A DNA stretch of 11,801 nt from an uncultured Eubacteriales bacterium (GTDB taxonomy: Bacteria; Bacillota; Clostridia; Christensenellales; CAG-138): positions 1 through 11,801 of the forward strand of contig CACXNN010000100.1 in assembly GCA_902768995.1 (NCBI GenBank), read 5' to 3'. The first letter of the stretch is position 1. Each line of letters opens with the position of its first letter. The notes under the pieces were generated by a model, which was not told the origin of the DNA, made no database searches, and worked only from the letters and a program-made list of their open reading frames with translations. Below are positions 6,669 through 11,559 of this stretch, one piece after another. The position numbers and the translations under genes were made by a program.

Positions 6669-6758
6669 TTATCCACACCCGGGCCTGGAAAATTATCCAC
6701 ATTGTCCACACCCTTATCCACCACGGCCGGAAATTTCAGCGTTTTTGGCTGTGGATAA
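6669..6758. promoter_or_regulatory. DnaA-box cluster (five boxes in 90 bp)
   Basis: Plus strand: TTATCCACA at 6669-6677 and 6693-6701 (both perfect), TTGTCCACA at 6702-6710 and TTATCCACC at 6714-6722 (one mismatch each). Minus strand: TTATCCACA at 6750-6758 (perfect). Boxes 2 and 3 abut. Boxes 4 and 5 form an inverted repeat (CCTTATCCAC with GTGGATAAGG). The chance of three perfect 9-mers in 90 bp is negligible. It could be a replication origin, a DnaA-titrating site of the kind known in Bacillus, or a DnaA-responsive operator for the flanking glycosyltransferase gene. No dnaA or dnaN is in the window, and no clear AT-rich unwinding stretch is adjacent. Confidence 0.8.
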
Positions 6759-6779
6759 GGCCGTGGAAAGGGCGTGCGA

Positions 6780-6825
6780 AAGGCTGCCGCCGGTCCTATG
6801 GGCTCGGGACCGGTGCGGCAGCCTT
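6780..6825. other. Long imperfect hairpin in the intergenic region
   Basis: The arms AAGGCTGCCGC (6780-6790) plus CGGTCC (6791-6796) pair with GGACCG (6807-6812) and GCGGCAGCCTT (6815-6825), leaving a 2-nt bulge and a 10-nt loop: 17 bp in all. No T run follows on either strand. It has no adjacent gene to terminate and may be part of a structured RNA or of the DnaA-box locus. Confidence 0.6.
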
Positions 6826-6850
6826 CCGCGGATCATGAGGTCGGGGCACA

Positions 6851-6878
6851 TTGCAGGACAGAGGGGGCCGTCCTGCAA
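6851..6878. other. Second intergenic hairpin
   Basis: A perfect 9-bp stem, TTGCAGGAC (6851-6859) with GTCCTGCAA (6870-6878), and a 10-nt GC-rich loop. A T-rich run (6892-6897) begins 13 nt later, too far for a standard terminator. It sits between the longer hairpin and repeat copy B. Confidence 0.5.
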
Positions 6879-6889
6879 GATTGAGAATG

Positions 6890-7039
6890 ATCTTTTTTCT
6901 GTGCCGCTTTTTCTCTTTAGACAAAGAGAAAAAGCGGCGGAAAAAGAGAAACTCAACTGGGGTAATGGCAATAGCGGACGAATCGCTTACATTAGGTAAA
7001 GTTCTTTGGGCCTGCACCCTTTCTTTCAAGAAAGGGTGC
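6890..7039. repeat. Intergenic hairpin repeat, copy B
   Basis: First hairpin: a perfect 16-bp stem (6903-6918 with 6923-6938), core GCCGCTTTTTCTCTTT, loop AGAC, followed by GGAAAAAGAGAAACTC. Then GTTCTTTGGGCCT (7001-7013) leads to a second hairpin with about 12 bp of stem (7014-7025 with 7028-7039), GCACCCTTTCTT and its complement. Length between outer arms is 137 bp, against 140 bp in copy A, in the same orientation. The second hairpin lies just after the spo0A stop, as copy A's does after the glycosyltransferase stop. Confidence 0.75.
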
Positions 7040-7062
7040 GAGCTTCCAATGGATTCCTATAT

Positions 7063-7858
7063 TTATCCGGCTTTCTTGCCCTGCTCCTCCATCAACAGCT
7101 TGTCAGCCACAAGCGCTATAAATTCGCCATTGGTGGGTTTGTCGTTCTTGCCGTAGATGTTGTAGCCGAAGAGGGCGTTCAAATTCTCGATCTTGCCCCG
7201 GGTCCAGGCCACCTCGATGGCGTGGCGGATGGCCCGCTCCACCTTGCTGGGGGAGGTGTCGAACCGCTTGGCGATGCCTGGGTACAGCTCCTTGGTGATC
7301 CGGTTGATGAGATCCGGGTCGTTATACACCAGGCGGATCCCCTCCCGAAGGTAGTGGTAGCCCTTGATATGGGCCGGGATCCCCGCCACCAGGAAGATGG
7401 CCGTCACCTTCTCCTCGAAGGACCGGTGGGTGGGGGCGTAGGGCATGACGCCCCCTTTCACCGGCTCTCCTTCCAGCGTCTCCAGCAAGCGTTTTGACCA
7501 GCAAGCGTTTTGAAATGGTGTCCGGGTCCACGGGCTTCACCATATAGTATCGGGCGCCCAGGGCACAGCAGCGGCGGACCATGGCCTCGTTCTTCAACGC
7601 GGAGATCACCACCACCGCCGGCGCCGGGTCCAGGGGCAGCACCGACAGCTGCTCCAAGACCGCCAGCCCGTCCGCGTTGGGCATGATGAGGTCCAGCGTC
7701 ATCACGTCGTAGGTCTTCTCCCGAAGCTTCTTCAGGGCCTCCCGGCCGTCCTGGGCCGTGTCCACCTCCGAAAACCGGTCCTGACTCAGCAAATACCCCT
7801 TCACGCTCTCCGTGAACTGGGTGTTGTCGTCGATCAAAAGTGCTTTGTACTTTGCCAT
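7063..7858 (-). pseudogene. spo0A: spo0A, sporulation master response regulator, frameshifted by a 16-bp tandem duplication
   Basis: Two frames together give a complete Spo0A. Frame one (ATG 7858-7856, GGAGG 7 nt upstream) encodes the receiver MAKYKALLIDDN to about residue 121, with Asp10, Asp11, phospho-acceptor Asp56 (TLDLIMPNADG), and Lys in MVKPVDPDTISKRLL. It then runs out of frame to a stop at 7322, giving a 178-residue product. The other frame carries the whole DNA-binding domain to TAA 7063, including AGIPAHIKGYHYLREGIRLVYNDP and the recognition region SPSKVERAIRHAIEVAWTRG. The shift is caused by a perfect 16-bp direct duplication (7482-7497 and 7498-7513). Removing one copy joins the frames as DTISKRLLETLEGEPVKGG and gives a normal 259-residue protein. 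As read, no DNA-binding Spo0A would be made. The gene looks monocistronic, with no spoIVB nearby. Confidence 0.93.
7482..7513. repeat. Perfect 16-bp tandem duplication inside spo0A
   Basis: CCAGCAAGCGTTTTGA at 7482-7497 is repeated exactly at 7498-7513 with no bases between. Neither copy can be extended by a matching flank. Sixteen is not a multiple of three, so the duplication alone accounts for the spo0A frameshift. No divergence between copies means the event is recent or the tract is actively slipping. Confidence 0.97.
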
Positions 7859-7884
7859 GTTCCTTCCTCCTTCGCTGTGCTTCG

Positions 7885-7890
7885 ATTGTA
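7885..7890 (-). promoter_or_regulatory. Candidate spo0A promoter -10
   Basis: On the minus strand TACAAT is preceded by TGG (an extended -10), 26 bp before the spo0A ATG. The -35 position (7908-7913) reads TAACCC, a poor match, so the promoter would lean on the extended -10 or an activator. No good sigma-H element or Spo0A box was seen beside it. Confidence 0.45.
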
Positions 7891-7974
7891 CCATCCCCCT
7901 CCCCAAAGGGTTAGAGTGCAAATTCAGCGACCCCTGGCGATGGGTAGCGAATAAAGGAAGCAGTTGAAAGCACG

Positions 7975-8036
7975 TTTTCTTTGCGCCTTTTTCTTTTCGG
8001 TGAAAAGGAAAAAGTCGCCCAATAAGAAAAGCATAA
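7975..8036. repeat. Intergenic hairpin repeat, copy C (partial)
   Basis: Imperfect hairpin with arms at 7983-7998 and 8002-8018, core GCGCCTTTTTCTTTTC, loop GGT as in copy A. The following CCAATAAGAAAAGCATAAG resembles copy A's GCAAAAAAGAGAAGCACAAG. The second hairpin is missing. Same orientation as copies A and B, more diverged. It ends where the ribbon-helix-helix remnant begins. Confidence 0.55.
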
Positions 8037-8145
8037 GGGGGTATATATATGGATATGCAAGCTTTCCGCCGAAACCAATCATTCCCGCAATGAGTTGATC
8101 AACCTCATTTTGGCCCACGGGGTGGAAAATATAGAGATACAATGA
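8026..8145 (+). pseudogene. Remnant of a small ribbon-helix-helix (Arc/CopG-like) protein
   Basis: The frame ending at TGA 8143-8145 reads KLSAETNHSRNELINLILAH followed by GVENIEIQ. This matches the C-terminal half of short ribbon-helix-helix DNA-binding proteins (AEETxxSRNELINxxLxxxxENxEI). No ATG, GTG or TTG opens the frame upstream; translation would run back into repeat copy C and a TAA at 8023. An ATG at 8049 with AAGGGGG before it begins MDMQAFRR in another frame, as if a base change or small deletion split the gene. A strong terminator 17 nt downstream fits a formerly complete gene. Family recognition rests on about 27 residues only. Confidence 0.4.
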
Positions 8146-8161
8146 TCATATAAAAAACAGT

Positions 8162-8200
8162 AGCGTCCTTTCGCCGATATTGGCAAAAGGGCGCTTTTTT
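8162..8200. terminator. Bidirectional Rho-independent terminator
   Basis: A 14-bp stem (8162-8175 with 8182-8195) with one wobble pair and one mismatch, a 6-nt loop, and TTTTTT at 8195-8200 on the plus strand. On the minus strand the same hairpin is followed after 4 nt by six T. It can end the ribbon-helix-helix remnant transcript and that of the DtxR-family gene, whose stop is at 8219. Confidence 0.85.
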
Positions 8201-8218
8201 ACGGGCGCGCGGAGAATC

Positions 8219-8593
8219 TTATCCCCGGTCCTTTCCGGCCACGAACCGCTCCATCCGTTCCAGGGACTCCGGGCTGATGCCGTGCTCCATCTCGCTGGCG
8301 TCCCGCTCGGCCACCAGAGGGTCCACGCCCATGGAGAGCAGGCAGGATTTCAAGGCGCGGTGCCTTTGGAGGGCCTGCTCCGCCGTCGCCCGCCCCCGGT
8401 CCGTCAGGCGGATCCGCTTGTCCCCCTCCATGGACAGATACCCGCCCTCCCGCAGATGCTTCATGGCCTTGCTCACGCTGGGCTTGGTCACGTGCAGCGT
8501 CCTGGCCACGTCCAGGGAGCGCACGGCCCCGTTCTGCTGCTCCAGGAGCAGGATGGTTTTCAAATACTCCTTGCCGGCTCTATGCAGTTCCAT
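8219..8593 (-). CDS. DtxR/MntR-family metal-dependent repressor
   Basis: 124 residues, the short two-domain form (winged helix plus dimerisation and metal site, no SH3 domain). The helix-turn-helix is at about 25-52 (SLDVARTLHVTKPSVSKAMKHLREGGYL), the wing at about 53-66, and the metal/dimer helix region at 74-108. Aligned to Bacillus MntR with a +1 offset, Glu9 takes the place of Asp8, Lys12 replaces Glu11, His78 matches His77, Ser100 replaces Glu99 (Cys102 in DtxR), and Glu103 and His104 match Glu102 and His103. The metal site is thus partly changed. ATG 8593-8591 with AGGAGG 8 nt upstream. It is transcribed away from a ZIP/HMA operon, and both promoters carry the same palindrome, so it probably represses itself and that operon when metal is plentiful. 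Mn, Fe and Zn remain possible effectors. Confidence 0.88.
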   Translation of the reverse strand: MELHRAGKEYLKTILLLEQQNGAVRSLDVARTLHVTKPSVSKAMKHLREGGYLSMEGDKRIRLTDRGRATAEQALQRHRALKSCLLSMGVDPLVAERDASEMEHGISPESLERMERFVAGKDRG

Positions 8594-8632
8594 GGACAGG
8601 CCCTCCTATCGGCGCATCGTGCGGCGCCTTTG

Positions 8633-8648
8633 GTTAGATATATCTAAC
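8633..8648. promoter_or_regulatory. Operator 1 of the DtxR-family regulator
   Basis: Perfect 16-bp palindrome GTTAGATATATCTAAC, of the form GTTAG-N6-CTAAC. It covers the predicted transcription start (about 8646, minus strand) of the regulator's own gene, the classic place for autorepression. Half-sites resemble DtxR/IdeR boxes (TTAG with CTAA arms). The same arms and spacing recur at operator 2. Confidence 0.75.
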
Positions 8649-8652
8649 TACA

Positions 8653-8680
8653 AGTATACATCTTTTCCCGGGATTGTCAA
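8653..8680 (-). promoter_or_regulatory. Sigma-A promoter of the DtxR-family regulator
   Basis: On the minus strand, -35 TTGACA (8675-8680, consensus), a 16-bp spacer, and -10 TATACT (8653-8658). Operator 1 begins 4 bp downstream of the -10. Confidence 0.82.
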
Positions 8681-8741
8681 CGGCCTCCTGCCTCACCCGG
8701 GGCGGGGAAAAGTTCGGGGCAAAAAAACGCCATACGGGTAT

Positions 8742-8769
8742 TTGCAAACCGGGAAAGCTGTGCTATACT
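8742..8769 (+). promoter_or_regulatory. Promoter of the ATC-hydrolase/HMA/ZIP operon
   Basis: -35 TTGCAA (8742-8747), a 16-bp spacer, and -10 TATACT (8764-8769) preceded by TGC, an extended -10. The predicted start near 8776 falls inside operator 2, mirroring the regulator's promoter. Confidence 0.75.
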
Positions 8770-8774
8770 ACGTA

Positions 8775-8790
8775 GTTAGAGGTCGCTAAC
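8775..8790. promoter_or_regulatory. Operator 2 of the DtxR-family regulator
   Basis: GTTAG-AGGTCG-CTAAC: the same 5-bp arms and 6-bp spacing as operator 1, with an unrelated centre. It overlaps the predicted start of the ATC-hydrolase/HMA/ZIP operon. Exact conservation of arms and gap, with divergence between them, points to a protein-binding site. Confidence 0.75.
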
Positions 8791-8817
8791 TTTAACGAAA
8801 GGCAAGGAGGACTGCTC

Positions 8818-9459
8818 ATGCGGTATATAGGGATGCCCGCGGGGATGTGGGCCCTGTTCGCCGGGAGCTTCCGGCGGCAGCTGACGGAGGTGCTATGCTA
8901 CGACCGGGCCGCGGCGGCCGGGATCACGAAAAACGCCCACCGGCGATACCGGGCACTGATCCACCGGCTGCCCGCCTTCGAGAAGGGGGACCGGTTTGAG
9001 ATGAACATCGTGAGCTGCGCCATGCTGAGCGCCTTCGTGCTGAGCCTGCCGAAGCGGCCCACCGTGGACGAGCTGACGCCCTATTACGCCGCCGCCATGA
9101 TGATCGGGCCCATGCGCTGGTTCTGCCGCCTGAGCGGCAAGCGAAAGTTCAGCCCCAGGGACCTGGCGGCCATGGAGGCCACGGCCGCCTTGAACGCCGC
9201 GGACCGGAACCCCTACTCCTGGAACATGGTCCTGCTGCCCTACCCGGACGGCAGCGGCTACGAGGCCCGGTTTAGCCGCTGCGGCATCTGCACGTTGATG
9301 CACGAACTGGGGCTCTTCGACCTGGTCCCCGCCATGTGCCGATTGGACTACGCCATGAGCGAGGCCGGCGGCCACGATTTCGTGCGGACGTACACCCTGG
9401 CCTCCGGCGGGCCCTATTGCGACTGCGGCTACAAGAGGAAAGAGAGGAACGAAAGATGA
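8818..9459 (+). CDS. L-2-amino-thiazoline-4-carboxylate hydrolase family protein
   Basis: 213 residues, no signal peptide or clear transmembrane helix. The C-terminal half fits the ATC hydrolase domain family: WNMVLLPYPDGSGYEARFSRCG, CTLMHELGLFDLVPAMCRLDYAM, and the closing RTYTLASGGPYCDCGYKRK. Possible catalytic or metal-binding residues are Cys155, Cys158, His162, Glu163, Asp177, His186, Cys201, Asp202 and Cys203. The named reaction (thiazoline ring opening in Pseudomonas cysteine formation) is unlikely to be what every member does. Here it is the first gene of a metal-regulated operon with an HMA protein and a ZIP transporter, which suggests a link to metal or thiol handling; that is inference. 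AAGGAGG lies 7 nt before ATG 8818. Its TGA overlaps the next ATG by 4 bp. Confidence 0.75.
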   Translation: MRYIGMPAGMWALFAGSFRRQLTEVLCYDRAAAAGITKNAHRRYRALIHRLPAFEKGDRFEMNIVSCAMLSAFVLSLPKRPTVDELTPYYAAAMMIGPMRWFCRLSGKRKFSPRDLAAMEATAALNAADRNPYSWNMVLLPYPDGSGYEARFSRCGICTLMHELGLFDLVPAMCRLDYAMSEAGGHDFVRTYTLASGGPYCDCGYKRKERNER

Positions 9460-9710
9460 TCAAAACCACGTTGAAGATCAACGGCATGATGTGCGGCATG
9501 TGTGAGGCCCACGTAGCGGAGGCTATCCGCCGGGCGGTCCCCGCCGCCAAGAAGGTCTCCGCCTCCCGGAGCAAGGGGGAGGCCACCTTCCTGACGGAGG
9601 ACGCGGTGGACGAAGGGGCCCTGAAGGCGGCCATCGACGCCACGGGGTACACCTGCCTGGGGGTTTCCTCCGCGCCCTGTGAGAAGAAGGGCTGGTTCGG
9701 GTGGAGATAA
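9456..9710 (+). CDS. Heavy-metal-associated (HMA) domain protein, metallochaperone-like
   Basis: 84 residues, a single ferredoxin-like HMA domain of the CopZ/MerP type. The metal motif is GMMCGMCEAHV (10-20) with Cys13 and Cys16 on the first loop. The rest follows the family: AIRRAVPAAKKVSASRSKGE, then ALKAAIDATGYTCLGV. A short tail (SSAPCEKKGWFGWR) adds one further Cys. Free HMA proteins pass soft metals such as Cu(I) or Zn to membrane transporters or regulators. It overlaps the upstream gene by 4 bp and the downstream ZIP gene by 10 bp, so all three are co-translated. Its presence in an operon with an importer-type ZIP instead of a P-type ATPase is unusual. Confidence 0.9.
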   Translation: MIKTTLKINGMMCGMCEAHVAEAIRRAVPAAKKVSASRSKGEATFLTEDAVDEGALKAAIDATGYTCLGVSSAPCEKKGWFGWR

Positions 9711-10486
9711 GGACGGTCCTGTGGGGGCTGCTGATCCCCTTCCTGGGCACGGCGGCGGGCGCCGGATGCGTGTTCTTCCTGCAGAAGGACCTGAAGGTCA
9801 GCGTCCAGCGGGCCCTCACCGGCTTTGCGGCGGGAGTCATGGTGGCGGCGTCCATCTGGAGCCTCATCGTCCCGGCCATCGATCAAAACACGGCCATGGG
9901 CCGCTGGGCCTTTTTACCCGCCTTCGTGGGCTTCTGGCTGGGCATCGGGTTTTTGCTGCTCCTCGACCATGTGATCCCCCACCTCCATCGGCGGATCGAC
10001 CAGGCGGAGGGCCCCCAGAGCCATCTGGCCCGCACCACCATGATGGTCCTGGCCGTGACCCTCCACAACATCCCCGAGGGCATGGCGGTGGGCGTGGTCT
10101 ACGCGGGGCTTCGCACGGGGTCCGCCAACATCACGGCGGGGGCAGCCCTGGCCCTGGCATTAGGCATCGCCATCCAGAACTTCCCGGAGGGGGCCATCAT
10201 CTCCATGCCCCTCTACGCGGAGGGCAAGAGCAAGCCCAAGGCCTTCTGGCTGGGCGTCCTCTCCGGGGCGGTGGAGCCCCTCTTCGGCGGGCTCACCGTC
10301 ATCGTGGCGGGGCTGGTGGTGCCGGCCATGCCCTATCTGCTGTCCTTCGCCGCGGGAGCCATGCTCTACGTGGTGGTGGAGGAGCTGATCCCCGAGATGT
10401 CGGCGGGGGAACATTCCAACATCGGCGTCCTGTTCTTCGCCGTGGGCTTCAGCCTCATGATGGCCCTGGACGTGGCGCTGGGCTAA
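9701..10486 (+). CDS. ZIP family metal transporter (GufA/ZupT-like)
   Basis: 261 residues, about eight transmembrane helices. Metal-binding helices carry the ZIP signatures: LHNIPEGMAVG in TM4 (His122, Asn123, Glu126) and QNFPEGAIIS in TM5 (Gln159, Asn160, Glu163). The TM3-4 loop starts DHVIPHLHRR and holds four His, typical of metal-sensing loops in this family. VEELIPEM (226-233) matches the conserved TM7 segment. ZIP proteins move divalent metals (Zn, Fe, Mn) into the cytoplasm. The GTG start at 9701 lies inside the end of the HMA gene, with no good RBS, so translation is likely by coupling. It is the last gene of the operon; a GC-rich hairpin without a T run follows at 10506-10528. Confidence 0.93.
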   Translation: MEIRTVLWGLLIPFLGTAAGAGCVFFLQKDLKVSVQRALTGFAAGVMVAASIWSLIVPAIDQNTAMGRWAFLPAFVGFWLGIGFLLLLDHVIPHLHRRIDQAEGPQSHLARTTMMVLAVTLHNIPEGMAVGVVYAGLRTGSANITAGAALALALGIAIQNFPEGAIISMPLYAEGKSKPKAFWLGVLSGAVEPLFGGLTVIVAGLVVPAMPYLLSFAAGAMLYVVVEELIPEMSAGEHSNIGVLFFAVGFSLMMALDVALG

Positions 10487-10505
10487 GGCGGCAAGGGGAA
10501 CAGAG

Positions 10506-10528
10506 GGCGGCCTGGCGCTGGGGCCGCC
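10506..10528 (+). terminator. Weak terminator candidate after the ZIP gene
   Basis: The 7-bp arms GGCGGCC (10506-10512) and GGCCGCC (10522-10528) have a 9-nt loop, with no T run after them. It is the only hairpin between the ZIP stop and the next promoter at 10542, so it may end the metal operon inefficiently. Confidence 0.3.
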
Positions 10529-10541
10529 GCCGCAGAACGAT

Positions 10542-10570
10542 TTGACAGGGGCCGAAGCCTCAAGTATACT
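10542..10570 (+). promoter_or_regulatory. Sigma-A promoter of the reductase/cobI operon
   Basis: -35 TTGACA (10542-10547), a 17-bp spacer, and -10 TATACT (10565-10570). Near consensus. The leader to ATG 10603 is about 26 nt. No B12 riboswitch can fit in so short a leader. Confidence 0.87.
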
Positions 10571-10602
10571 TTTGGCGAGGATAGAAAACGGGAGGACGGA
10601 GT

Positions 10603-11559
10603 ATGCGCATCCTTGTGTACGGCGCCGGCGTCATCGGCGCCAATCTGGCGGCGGATTTGTTCGCGTCCGGACGGGACGTGACCCTTTTAGCCAGGGGCCC
10701 CTGGGCGGACACCCTGGAACGGAAGGGCCTGACCGTGAAGTCGGCCTTCTTCCCGGGCAAGCGGACCTATCCCATCCCCGTCGTCCGGGAGCTGAAACAC
10801 GACGACGAATACGACGTGATCTTCGTGGTCCTGCGCTTTTCCCAGCTGGAGAGCGTGCTGCCCATCCTGGAAAGCAACGTGTCGAAGAACGTCGCCTTCA
10901 TCGGCAACGACCTCTGCCCCTCGGCCTGCCGGGCGAAGCTGCCGGACAAGAACGTCCTGTTCGGGTTCTACATGGCGGCGGGCCATCGGGAGCCGGATAG
11001 GGTCGTGTCCTTCTCCCTGAAGAAGATCACCATCGGCCAGCTGCGGGAGGATCCCGGCAACGAGGCCCTGATCCGCCGCATCTTCGACGGCACCAAGATC
11101 AACGCCGTCTATCAGCCCAACATGGAGGATTACCTCCTGTGCCACGCCGCCTTCGTCCTGCCGGTGGCCTTCGCCTGCTACCACGCGGACGGGGATCTCA
11201 AACGGATCCGCCGGGACAGGGCCTATCTGAATCGGATCATCGACGCCAACATCGAGGGCTATCAGGCCATCGAGGACGCCGGCCGCGAGATCCTGCCCGC
11301 CTCCGACAAGGACTATCACAGCGAGAAGTACCGGAAGCTATGCTACCGGGTCTATAGGATCATGTGCTCGACGCGCATCGGCAAAATCTGCGCCTCCGAC
11401 CACGCCATGAACGCCGCGGAGGAGATGGCGGCGATGAACGAGGGGCTCAAGGGCTTCTTCGACGCGCACCGGGCCAGCTACCCCACCTATCGGCAGCTGG
11501 AAGCGGACGCCTGGAAGCATCTGGAAAGCAGGACGGACAGGGAGGAACGGAGGATATGA
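10603..11559 (+). CDS. Ketopantoate reductase-like NAD(P)-binding oxidoreductase
   Basis: 318 residues. The N-terminal Rossmann domain is clear: MRILVYGAGVIGANLAADLF with GAGVIG at 7-12, and RDVTLLARG with Arg31 suited to an NADP phosphate. DVIFVVLRFSQLESVLPIL (71-89) is the usual PanE/ApbA segment. The C-terminal half is diverged. Where PanE has the helix with catalytic Lys and Asn (KLxxNxxxNP), this protein reads NMEDYLLCHAAFVLPVAF (173-190) with neither, so it is probably not a pantothenate enzyme. GGAGG lies 7 nt before ATG 10603. Its TGA overlaps the cobI start by 4 bp, tying it to cobalamin synthesis or to a shared operon. Substrate unknown. Confidence 0.75.
   Translation: MRILVYGAGVIGANLAADLFASGRDVTLLARGPWADTLERKGLTVKSAFFPGKRTYPIPVVRELKHDDEYDVIFVVLRFSQLESVLPILESNVSKNVAFIGNDLCPSACRAKLPDKNVLFGFYMAAGHREPDRVVSFSLKKITIGQLREDPGNEALIRRIFDGTKINAVYQPNMEDYLLCHAAFVLPVAFACYHADGDLKRIRRDRAYLNRIIDANIEGYQAIEDAGREILPASDKDYHSEKYRKLCYRVYRIMCSTRIGKICASDHAMNAAEEMAAMNEGLKGFFDAHRASYPTYRQLEADAWKHLESRTDREERRI

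Noticed and set aside
6796..7156. Small frames on both strands containing FFSLxKEKK-like strings (also near 5090 and 8000)
   Set aside because: The shared peptide comes from translating the repeated hairpin stem in copies A, B and C. No RBS and no conserved start, so not accepted as genes.
7063..7488. C-terminal Spo0A frame as an independent gene from TTG 7488
   Set aside because: No ribosome binding site precedes that TTG, it lies within the duplicated unit, and the receiver is directly upstream. The simpler reading is one frameshifted spo0A.
8663..8676. Noc-binding-site-like TTTTCCCGGGATTG between the metal-module promoters
   Set aside because: Matches ATTTCCCGGGAAAT at 10 of 14 positions, only on one side of the dyad. 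CCCGGG is common in such GC-rich DNA.
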